In this document: positions 8,112-13,915 of the stretch, one piece after another
Position numbering within the stretch: the stretch's first letter is position 1
Layout: each line of letters opens with the position of its first letter
Source: Flavobacterium sp.
GTDB taxonomy: Bacteria; Bacteroidota; Bacteroidia; Flavobacteriales; Flavobacteriaceae
Reading direction: 5' to 3'
DNA length: 13,915 nucleotides
Assembly (NCBI RefSeq): GCF_003525665.1
Contig: NZ_DQDX01000018.1
Coordinates: 18,055 to 31,969 of the forward strand
Position numbers and translations under genes: made by a program
Notes under the pieces: model-generated
Database searches by the model: none
Told to the model about the DNA's origin: nothing
What the model saw: the letters and a program-made list of their open reading frames with translations, nothing else

Positions 8112-8582
8112 TTAATCTTCGTCTGAAATTTTGTTTATTTTCTCTAGTTCTGCAATGTCTAAAAGATCTTTTTCACGATTTGCAGCTTTTTTGGCCTTTA
8201 TTAAATTTTCATAATCTAAAAAATAAATTGGAACACCACTAATTTCTTTGATGTATGCTCTTTCTAAAAGTTGCTCAAACGAAGTATCTTCTAAACCTTT
8301 AACCGAAGTCATAATATCCAATCGCAAATTAAAATTTAAGGTAATATCTGTCCAACCAGGTATAAATTGCATTGTTTTAATATTTTCAAAATCTCCAATT
8401 CCTAATTGTTTCAATGCTATTCTTAAATTTTCTCTGTTCTCAATTGAATCTTCTATATAAATATCTATATCACCAGTATTTCGACCATATCCATAAATAC
8501 TTACAGCAAAACCTCCAATCGTCAAATATTTGACGTTATTCAAAGAAAAATATTTCCAAACTTCAATTATTTGACTTTCCAT
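8112..8582 (-). CDS. minimal nucleotidyltransferase (MNT/DUF6036-like)
   Basis: A 156-residue protein with the DNA polymerase beta-type nucleotidyltransferase core: LTIGGFAVSIYGYGRNTGDIDIYIED (20-45) gives the GG helix-turn and the D38-x-D40 metal-binding pair, and LRLDIM puts a third acidic residue at D89. All three expected carboxylates are present, so it looks catalytically intact. The C-terminal block DYENLIKAKKAANREKDLLD (123-142) is the conserved K/R-rich helix typical of DUF6036/AbiEii-like relatives. The reaction would be transfer of a nucleotide to a protein, RNA or small molecule; the target is unknown. Its ATG is six bases after the stop of a 52-residue protein, and its stop is 11 bases before the glycosyltransferase. 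The tight pairing with a small protein resembles toxin-antitoxin modules (MNT types), but no HEPN partner is present. A housekeeping or resistance role is also possible. Confidence 0.82.
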   Translation of the reverse strand: MESQIIEVWKYFSLNNVKYLTIGGFAVSIYGYGRNTGDIDIYIEDSIENRENLRIALKQLGIGDFENIKTMQFIPGWTDITLNFNLRLDIMTSVKGLEDTSFEQLLERAYIKEISGVPIYFLDYENLIKAKKAANREKDLLDIAELEKINKISDED

Positions 8583-8588
8583 TTTAAG

Positions 8589-8747
8589 TTACTTTGATAT
8601 TGTCTTTGCAGTCTTTAAAAGATACGAAAGTTCAATTATAGCCATCATTTTATCAAAACGTTGCTGTGGCGTTAGTTCTCTAATCTCTTTTATGTGGCGC
8701 TTCTCCATAACAGATGGATGCGCGTGATTTAGTTTTGTTGCCTCCAT
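8589..8747 (-). CDS. small helical protein paired with nucleotidyltransferase
   Basis: A 52-residue protein, MEATKLNHAHPSVMEKRHIK at the start, then EIRELTPQQRFDKMMAIIEL and SYLLKTAKTISK. It is predicted to be mostly helical, with a 'TPQQRF' helix cap and an amphipathic helix, and it is basic at both ends. A longer frame could begin at a TTG at 8771 (60 residues), but that codon lies only five bases after the -7 element at 8777-8784, where transcription would begin, so the ATG at 8747 is preferred. Small proteins with a 'LTP(E/Q)xR' helix just upstream of DUF6036-type nucleotidyltransferases are a pairing I recall from other bacteria, which makes this a likely functional partner (an antitoxin or a substrate-binding helper), but that is inference. 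It lies six bases before the nucleotidyltransferase gene. No domain can be named. Confidence 0.7.
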   Translation of the reverse strand: MEATKLNHAHPSVMEKRHIKEIRELTPQQRFDKMMAIIELSYLLKTAKTISK

Positions 8748-8776
8748 AACTTTTATAATATAGTATGTCAAATTTA

Positions 8777-8801
8777 CAAAAATAAACTGTAACTACTTCA
8801 A
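8777..8801 (-). promoter_or_regulatory. promoter for the small protein/nucleotidyltransferase pair
   Basis: On the minus strand, TTG (8799-8801), a 14-base spacer and TATTTTTG (8777-8784) form a Bacteroidota-type promoter. The TTG lies in the last codons of the YfhO gene. The ATG at 8747 follows after a 29-base leader. It would let the pair and the downstream glycan genes be transcribed separately from YfhO. Confidence 0.6.
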
Positions 8802-11282
8802 CTGTTTCTTTCTCTCAAAATAAATTCCGGCAACCAATAACAATAACATTCCAATAGTACTAATTAAGGCAATGGTACTTCCTGTTTTTACCACTTGCGG
8901 CTCAAACTTGAATTCAATTTTGTGATTTCCTGCTGGAATTGTCATCGCTCTCAAAACATAATCTGCTCTAAAATGACTTGTTGCTTTTCCGTCGATGTAG
9001 GCATTCCATCCGTTTTTATAATACATTTCAGAAAAAACGGCTAAGCCTTCATTTTTATTATTAGAAACATAAGTCAAATGATTTGGCAAATATTCTGTTA
9101 GCTTAATGGTAGCAGTTGAATCGGTTACAAATTTTCTTGGCATCCCAACTTTAGAATCTGCTTCAAATTGTGCGACTGCTTGTTTTTTGGTATCCAAATT
9201 ATCCAGTGCTTTCATTTCCTCATCGGCAGAATTTACTACTTTTAAATCTGAAACAAACCAAGCATTTCCATTAATAAACGGATTGGTAATTGAAATATCA
9301 CCGTTTTCTGTTGGAACAATTAAATATTTCACATTCAAGGCATCCAATAATGAAACACTTTTTGTTAGCGCCATCGTTTGTGGATCAATCATTTTACCTA
9401 AATCGGTAAGTTTTTTATCAATTTGATATTCAAATATTTGCTCGAATCTTCTTGGTCTAACAGCGCTATATCCACCAACTGACTTATGAAAATAGGAATT
9501 TCTTCCTTGTAATCTTCCTTGCAATTCGTAAACTCTATAATTTGATTTATCATTAAGAATTTTTAAATCGGCTGGAGTTGGCTGAAATGGTTCGTTTACT
9601 TCTCTTGCGCTTACGAAATCTTTTTTACTAACGTAATTTTTATCCACAAAAAACAAATCGGAAACCATTAAAATTCCTACCAAAACTACAGCTGTATACT
9701 GTGCTAACTTGTTTTTCGTATACAACCATAAAACCAAAAATGCAATTGCTATAAAGAAACCAGAACGCAATAAATCAGCGGCATACAATGCTTTTCTATC
9801 TTCTTTTAAAGCATCCAAGAAATTCACTCCGAACGATTTATCTTCACCTTGACTGAACATTTGCAGCAATTGTCCGTCCATTGAACCAGCAAAATCGAAA
9901 GAACCTCTAAAGAAAAACAATACAATTAGTAATCCTAAAGTTGTTGCTCCTGCTTTCCATAAACTTGACCATTGTTTCTCTTTATCTGTCGTAAAAAACG
10001 AATGAAATCCTAAAATCGCAATCACAGGAATACACAACTCTAATACTACTTGAATAGACGAAACCGCTCTAAATTTATCATACATTGGAACGTAATCAAT
10101 AAAGAAATCGGTTACCAACGCGAAGTTTTTTCCCCAAGATAAAATCAATGAAAAAATGGCTCCAGCAAGGAAAGCATATTTTATTTTTCGTTTGTCATGA
10201 TATAATCCTAAAACACACAAAAAGAAAACTATCGCACCGATATACGCTGGCGCTGCAACGATTGGTTGGTCACCCCAATACGTCATTCCGTAACTTTCCG
10301 TAAATTGTTTTGCTTCTTCTGGCGATGCACCATATTGCAACATGAAATTGTAAACGCTAGAATCTTCGTTTAATTTTTCACTATTTCCCCCACCAAAAAG
10401 TCTTGGAGCGATAAGATTAAAACTTTCTGCAATACCATAACTGTATTCGGTAATGTATTCTCTAGACATGGATGCCGTAGCATTATTTTTAGTTCCATCT
10501 GGATTGAAAGTAAGCTCGGTTTTTCCTCTAATACTAAAATCAGCGTATTCTTTTGTGGCTAATAAATTGGTAGCATTTACTCCAACAGCCAGAATTACTG
10601 CAACAGCAAAAACGCCAATAATTTTTGGCAATTCTTTTAATTCTTTGTCTTTAAATAATTTGTAACAATAGTAAATTCCGATTATCAACAATAAAAATAA
10701 CAGATAATACGTCATTTGAAAGTGATTCGCATTGATTTCTAAAGCTGTGGCAATCATGGTTAGTAATCCGCCAACAATATATCGCTTTTTGAAAACCAAG
10801 ATAACTCCAGCAATAACCAATGGCATGTAAGCAATGGCATGTGCTTTTGCATTATGTCCAACGCCAAGAATTACAATCAAATAAGTTGATAAACCAAAGG
10901 CTAAAGCTCCAAAAAAGGCTTTTAATGGATCAATTTTTAAGACTAATAAAAGTGCATAAAATCCTAAGAAATATAGAAATAAATAATCTGCTGGACGAGG
11001 TAAAAAACGCAAAGCATCGTCTAAATCACCAATGTAATCATGCGGATAATTAGCACCTAATTGATAGGTTGGCATTCCTCCAAAAGCTGAATTCGTCCAG
11101 AAAGGTTCGGCATTTTCAACAGCTCTAAAGTCATTTTGTTCTTTCGCCATTCCGGTGTATTGGACGATATCTGATTGGTATATTTTTTTTCCTGAAAGTA
11201 CTGGATAAAAATAGATTAGTGAAATTACTACAAAACCAATTAGGGCTAAAAAATGAGGATATAACTTTTGAATTTGCTTCAT
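8793..11282 (-). CDS. YfhO family polytopic membrane protein (GT-C-like)
   Basis: An 829-residue inner-membrane protein of the YfhO family (PF09586). A first membrane helix at about 11-28 is followed by an external loop with SGKKIYQSDIVQYTGMAKE (30-48) and PFWTNSAFGGMPTYQ (60-74), conserved positions that carry an acidic residue (D38) in the place expected of a GT-C catalytic loop. About ten further helices fill residues 90-560. A soluble, mainly beta-stranded periplasmic region follows at about 570-800, then a last helix before the basic end FERKKQLK. In Gram-positive bacteria YfhO homologues help to glycosylate lipoteichoic acid; in Bacteroidota the acceptor is unknown. The gene follows DUF4834 after a 66-base gap with no promoter motif visible on this strand, so it is probably transcribed from the DUF4834 promoter. 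Its place before a glycosyltransferase and a flippase suggests a surface-glycan role. Confidence 0.9.
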   Translation of the reverse strand: MKQIQKLYPHFLALIGFVVISLIYFYPVLSGKKIYQSDIVQYTGMAKEQNDFRAVENAEPFWTNSAFGGMPTYQLGANYPHDYIGDLDDALRFLPRPADYLFLYFLGFYALLLVLKIDPLKAFFGALAFGLSTYLIVILGVGHNAKAHAIAYMPLVIAGVILVFKKRYIVGGLLTMIATALEINANHFQMTYYLLFLLLIIGIYYCYKLFKDKELKELPKIIGVFAVAVILAVGVNATNLLATKEYADFSIRGKTELTFNPDGTKNNATASMSREYITEYSYGIAESFNLIAPRLFGGGNSEKLNEDSSVYNFMLQYGASPEEAKQFTESYGMTYWGDQPIVAAPAYIGAIVFFLCVLGLYHDKRKIKYAFLAGAIFSLILSWGKNFALVTDFFIDYVPMYDKFRAVSSIQVVLELCIPVIAILGFHSFFTTDKEKQWSSLWKAGATTLGLLIVLFFFRGSFDFAGSMDGQLLQMFSQGEDKSFGVNFLDALKEDRKALYAADLLRSGFFIAIAFLVLWLYTKNKLAQYTAVVLVGILMVSDLFFVDKNYVSKKDFVSAREVNEPFQPTPADLKILNDKSNYRVYELQGRLQGRNSYFHKSVGGYSAVRPRRFEQIFEYQIDKKLTDLGKMIDPQTMALTKSVSLLDALNVKYLIVPTENGDISITNPFINGNAWFVSDLKVVNSADEEMKALDNLDTKKQAVAQFEADSKVGMPRKFVTDSTATIKLTEYLPNHLTYVSNNKNEGLAVFSEMYYKNGWNAYIDGKATSHFRADYVLRAMTIPAGNHKIEFKFEPQVVKTGSTIALISTIGMLLLLVAGIYFERKKQLK

Positions 11283-11292
11283 TATTTGATGA

Positions 11293-11333
11293 TTGTATTG
11301 TTGTATATTGTATAAATGTAACTTGTATTGTTG
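11293..11333. repeat. 11-bp direct repeat pair before YfhO
   Basis: TTGTATTGTTG occurs at 11293-11303 and again at 11323-11333, a period of 30 bases, in the short gap between the DUF4834 and YfhO genes. Low-complexity T/G sequence makes chance or slippage origin likely; a regulatory role cannot be excluded. Confidence 0.5.
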
Positions 11334-11348
11334 ACTAATTCTAAACTT

Positions 11349-11630
11349 TTAATCAATCTCTTCATAATCGATGTATTCGCCTACTTTGTTCTTCTCGCGA
11401 GGTTTATCTGATTTTAAATTTGGATTAGGATTGGTATAGGTTTGTTGCTGATTATTCTGCTGATTATTTTGCTGATTTTGATACTGTTGTTGAAATTGCT
11501 GTTGTGCTTTATCAACCATTTTTTTTGCTAAAACAGGTAAAAATAATCGAGCTAAAAACTTGATTACGTAATAAATTACGAATCCCCACAATAACATTTT
11601 TACTAGACCTTGAAAGCTTGCTTCTTGCAT
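11349..11630 (-). CDS. DUF4834 family membrane protein
   Basis: A 93-residue protein with one membrane helix (about 9-31), a basic stretch (AKKMVDKAQQQ, 35-45), a Gln/Asn-rich low-complexity segment (43-63, nearly all Q and N) and a conserved acidic end, PREKNKVGEYIDYEEID (77-93). This arrangement matches the flavobacterial DUF4834 family: N-terminal anchor, variable linker and a YIDYEEI-type tail. The function is unknown. The conserved tail separated by a floppy linker suggests that the tail docks onto a partner, which is inference. The gene has its own promoter at 11648-11673 and is the first gene of the minus-strand unit, 66 bases before YfhO. It is divergent from the beta-barrel gene. Confidence 0.87.
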   Translation of the reverse strand: MQEASFQGLVKMLLWGFVIYYVIKFLARLFLPVLAKKMVDKAQQQFQQQYQNQQNNQQNNQQQTYTNPNPNLKSDKPREKNKVGEYIDYEEID

Positions 11631-11647
11631 TGTATTAAAATTTTTGT

Positions 11648-11673
11648 CAAAAATACTAAATTAGTCCGTTCAA
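11648..11673 (-). promoter_or_regulatory. promoter for DUF4834-YfhO unit
   Basis: On the minus strand TTG (11671-11673), a 15-base spacer and TATTTTTG (11648-11655) form a Bacteroidota-type promoter, ending 17 bases before the DUF4834 ATG. It faces away from the promoter at 11707-11732. Confidence 0.65.
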
Positions 11674-11706
11674 AATTAGGAGTTGCTCTTAAATAAATAA
11701 TAAATA

Positions 11707-11732
11707 TTGTACCTTTAAATTTCTTATTTTTG
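11707..11732 (+). promoter_or_regulatory. promoter for beta-barrel/GNAT unit
   Basis: TTG (11707-11709), a 15-base spacer and TATTTTTG (11725-11732) form a Bacteroidota-type promoter, ending 22 bases before the ATG at 11755. The divergent promoters are separated by about 33 bases, so one bound regulator could affect both. Confidence 0.65.
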
Positions 11733-11754
11733 AAATCTTAAAACCAAATTAAAG

Positions 11755-12726
11755 ATGAAATTAAAATTTGTTACAATCCTAATCGCTTTGTTTTGTATTA
11801 AAAACAACTATGCACAACATACCGATGTAATAAATTCCAATCGACCTGGAGAATCATTTTCGGCTTTTGCAGTAGGAAAAAAAGTACTTCAAGTAGAATC
11901 TGGAATTAATTATTTGAACGACAAACATTCTATTTTAGATTATACAGCAAATGGTTTTGGAGTAGATTTTGTTACTAGATATGGTTTTTTCAAAGAAGAG
12001 TTAGAAGCTTTATTAGAAATAAATTATCAAAATGATACTTACAAAACCGATTTAGGTTCTATAGGAAGAACTGGCGTAAAATCGGCGACGCTTGGTGCAA
12101 AATATTTGGTTTATGATCCTTATAAAAACAGAAAAGACAAGGTAGACATTTACAGTTGGAAAGCCAATCATAGATTTAAATGGAATTCATTAATTCCTGC
12201 AGTTGCGGTTTATGCTGGAGCCAATTTAAATTTTAGTGATAATCCTTTTTTACCAAGTACCGATAAATTAGATGTAATTAGCCCAAAAGTAATGTTGGTA
12301 ACACAAAATCAATTTGCCGGCGGATATGTATTTGTTACCAATATTTTTGCAGATAGAATATCAACTAACTATCAAACAATGGAATACGTGATTACTTTAA
12401 CCAAAGGATTCAACGAACAATGGTCGGGATTTATTGAAAATAAAGGAATTCAAAGTGATTATTATGCCGATTTGATTTTTAGAACTGGAGCTGCTTATTT
12501 ACTTTCAGATAATTTACAACTTGATGCATCAATAAGTAAAAATTTGAAAGATACACCTTCTATATTTTATTGTGGAATAGGTATTTCATGGCGTAATACC
12601 GAAAGATATGAAGATGTCGTTCTTAAAGCTCCAAAAGATAAAAGTTCTAAAAAGAAGAGCAAAAAAGACAAGGAAAAAGAAAAAACTAAAAAACGTTTAG
12701 ACGAAGTAGAATTAACAAAACCATAA
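11755..12726 (+). CDS. outer-membrane beta-barrel protein, transporter-like, with Lys-rich tail
   Basis: A 323-residue exported protein. The signal peptide runs to about A20 (LFCIKNNYA-QHTD, a typical flavobacterial cleavage site before Gln). Residues 23-280 alternate hydrophobic and polar residues as in a beta-barrel (for example LQVESGINYL, SATLGAKYLVY, AVAVYAGANLNFS, GAAYLLSDNLQLDASISKNL, FYCGIGISWR), and the opening INSNRPGES and general plan resemble the 'transporter'/MetA-pathway outer-membrane family (PF13557-like). The barrel-ending strand is followed by an unusual tail of about 33 residues, very rich in Lys (291-314), which would lie on the periplasmic side. No substrate can be named. 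The stop codon overlaps the next ATG by one base (TAATG), so translation of the acyltransferase-like protein is coupled. Confidence 0.78.
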   Translation: MKLKFVTILIALFCIKNNYAQHTDVINSNRPGESFSAFAVGKKVLQVESGINYLNDKHSILDYTANGFGVDFVTRYGFFKEELEALLEINYQNDTYKTDLGSIGRTGVKSATLGAKYLVYDPYKNRKDKVDIYSWKANHRFKWNSLIPAVAVYAGANLNFSDNPFLPSTDKLDVISPKVMLVTQNQFAGGYVFVTNIFADRISTNYQTMEYVITLTKGFNEQWSGFIENKGIQSDYYADLIFRTGAAYLLSDNLQLDASISKNLKDTPSIFYCGIGISWRNTERYEDVVLKAPKDKSSKKKSKKDKEKEKTKKRLDEVELTKP

Positions 12727-13844
12727 TGATTACAATTAAAGAAGTTACTAACAAAGCGTTACTTAAAGACTATATAAAATTTCCTTTTGCATTATATAAA
12801 AATCATCCGTATTGGGTTCCGCCATTGATTCAAGATGAGTTGGAAACTTTTGATAAAACAAAAAATCCTGCGTTTACAAATGCAGAAGCTTATTTTTATT
12901 TGGCTTACAAAGACAGTAACATTGTTGGACGAATTGCTGCAATCATCAATTGGGATGAAGTAAATAATCAACAAAAAAAGAAAGTTCGATTTGGTTGGTG
13001 GGATGCAATTGATGATGTAAAAGTAACCGAAGCGTTGCTAGAAAAAGTCTATGAATTGGGCCGAAAAAACAACTTAGAATATGTAGAAGGTCCGATGGGA
13101 TTTTCAAATCTTGATAAAGTTGGTGTGCTTACCGAAGGTTTTGACGAATTGGGTTCTATGATTACATGGTACAATTATCCTTATTATAAAGAACACCTTG
13201 AAGAACTAGGCTATGTAACTGAAAAAGAATATATTGAGAGCAAATTTCCTTTTGAAAATGTAAAACCTATATTTTTCTTTAAGGCACAAGAATTAATCAA
13301 AAAACGCTACGAATTAAAACCACTAAATTTTACAAAAACCAAAGACATTCTTCCTTATGTTGATGAAATGTTTGATTTGTTTAATAAATCGTATGCCAGT
13401 TTATCATCGTTTGTTGCCATTACCGATATTCAAAAAGAGTATTTTAAAAAGAAATATATTGGTTTTATCAATCCAGAATACATCAAATTTGTAATGGATA
13501 AAGACAATAAAATGGTAGCTTTTAGCATCGTTATGCCAAGTTTTTCGAAAGCATTACAAAAAGCAAATGGAAAACTTTTTCCGTTTGGATTTTATCATTT
13601 ATTAAAAGCAAAAAAACAAAGTAAAGAAGTATTGTTTTACTTAATTGGAGTGTTACCAGAATATCAAAATAAAGGAGTTACTGCAATCATTTTTAATGAA
13701 TACTACGAAAGTTTCACCGAATTAGGAATTGAAAATTGCATACGAACGCCAGAACTAGCCGATAACATTGCGATTCAACAATTATGGAAACATTTTGATC
13801 CAGTAATTTTTAGAAGACGAAAAACCTTCAAAAAAGAGTTATAA
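12726..13844 (+). CDS. tandem GNAT-fold acyltransferase-like protein
   Basis: A 372-residue cytosolic protein that looks like two GNAT-fold halves. The N-terminal half has FALYKNHPYWVPPLIQDELE (21-40), AYFYLAYKDSNIVGRIAAII (55-74), the typical beta-strand pair before the acetyl-CoA site, and LEYVEGPMGFSNLDKVGVL (117-135). The C-terminal half has FYLIGVLPEYQNKGVTAIIF (304-323), close to the GNAT acetyl-CoA-binding motif (V-x-P-x-x-Q-x-x-G/A), and ADNIAIQQLWKHF (345-357), the usual late helix. Only the C-terminal half keeps a recognisable CoA loop, so the N-terminal half may be structural. Similar proteins are sometimes labelled GTP cyclohydrolase, which nothing here supports. The ATG overlaps the stop of the beta-barrel gene by one base. 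The substrate is unknown. A strong terminator follows six bases after the stop. Confidence 0.78.
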   Translation: MITIKEVTNKALLKDYIKFPFALYKNHPYWVPPLIQDELETFDKTKNPAFTNAEAYFYLAYKDSNIVGRIAAIINWDEVNNQQKKKVRFGWWDAIDDVKVTEALLEKVYELGRKNNLEYVEGPMGFSNLDKVGVLTEGFDELGSMITWYNYPYYKEHLEELGYVTEKEYIESKFPFENVKPIFFFKAQELIKKRYELKPLNFTKTKDILPYVDEMFDLFNKSYASLSSFVAITDIQKEYFKKKYIGFINPEYIKFVMDKDNKMVAFSIVMPSFSKALQKANGKLFPFGFYHLLKAKKQSKEVLFYLIGVLPEYQNKGVTAIIFNEYYESFTELGIENCIRTPELADNIAIQQLWKHFDPVIFRRRKTFKKEL

Positions 13845-13849
13845 AAAAG

Positions 13850-13890
13850 AAAATCCATTCAAAATTAATGAATGGATTTTTCTTTTTATT
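13850..13890 (+). terminator. rho-independent terminator
   Basis: A perfect 11-bp stem (AAAATCCATTC with GAATGGATTTT) closes a 9-base loop and runs into TCTTTTTATT. It ends the beta-barrel/acyltransferase unit. The A-rich left arm could also give a T run on the minus strand, so it may end a convergent transcript arriving from beyond the right edge. Confidence 0.88.
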
Positions 13891-13891
13891 T

Positions 13892-13915
13892 ACATGTCTT
13901 GTCCTGAAATAGCGA
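13892..13915. mobile_element. possible insertion-sequence end, cut by window edge
   Basis: The last 24 bases, ACATGTCTTGTCCTGAAATA plus GCGA, contain TGTCCTGAAATAG, which resembles the terminal inverted repeats of IS3-type elements in flavobacteria as I remember them. No transposase is in the window, so this is only a pointer. Confidence 0.25.

Noticed and set aside
8112..8582. Reading the nucleotidyltransferase as an AbiE or HEPN/MNT toxin-antitoxin component.
   Set aside because: Neither an AbiEi-like regulator nor a HEPN protein is adjacent, so the known systems cannot be claimed; only the enzyme fold is supported.
8793..11282. Several open frames on the plus strand inside YfhO (about 9106-9426, 10453-10665, 10820-11053).
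   Set aside because: They are antisense shadows of a strongly supported gene, with no recognisable domain or promoter.

Overview
The window looks like a chromosomal stretch from a Flavobacterium-type member of the Bacteroidota. The support is the AT-rich base composition, the Bacteroidota-style promoters (TTG, a spacer, then TAnnTTTG, here always TATTTTTG), a secreted protein with a type IX secretion (T9SS) C-terminal sorting domain, a lipoprotein with an acidic stretch right after its lipid-modified cysteine, and two families typical of the group (DUF4834 and a YfhO-like membrane protein). Nearly all the DNA is coding and no gap exceeds 130 bases. I see no tRNA, rRNA or CRISPR array.

Layout. 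(1) Positions 1-1919, plus strand: the 3' part of rmuC, a small single-pass membrane protein of unknown function, and a hot-dog-fold acyl-CoA thioesterase, packed with gaps of 12 and 0 bases. (2) Positions 2002-5284, plus strand: a two-gene surface/export unit with its own -7 promoter element. It encodes a di-haem cytochrome-like lipoprotein of the HNE_0200/SO2930 type and a T9SS-exported seven-fold FG-GAP/VCBS protein with an ASPIC/UnbV domain, and it ends in a clear rho-independent terminator. (3) Positions 11673 down to 5337, minus strand: DUF4834, a YfhO-family polytopic membrane protein, a small helical protein, a minimal nucleotidyltransferase, a GT4-type glycosyltransferase and a Wzx-like flippase. 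YfhO, the glycosyltransferase and the flippase read as a cell-surface glycan set. The small protein and nucleotidyltransferase look like a two-gene cassette placed inside it, with their own promoter in front. (4) Positions 11707-13890, plus strand, divergent from region 3: an outer-membrane beta-barrel protein with a lysine-rich tail, overlapping by one base a tandem GNAT-fold acyltransferase-like protein, then a perfect-stem terminator. The last ~24 bases may be the edge of an insertion sequence cut by the window.

The most interesting items are the small-protein/nucleotidyltransferase pair wedged into the glycan operon, the paired surface di-haem lipoprotein and T9SS propeller protein, and a 7-nt tandem repeat that forms the C-terminus of the glycosyltransferase. 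Nothing here is a demonstrated new system. The nucleotidyltransferase pair is the best candidate for an uncharacterised module.
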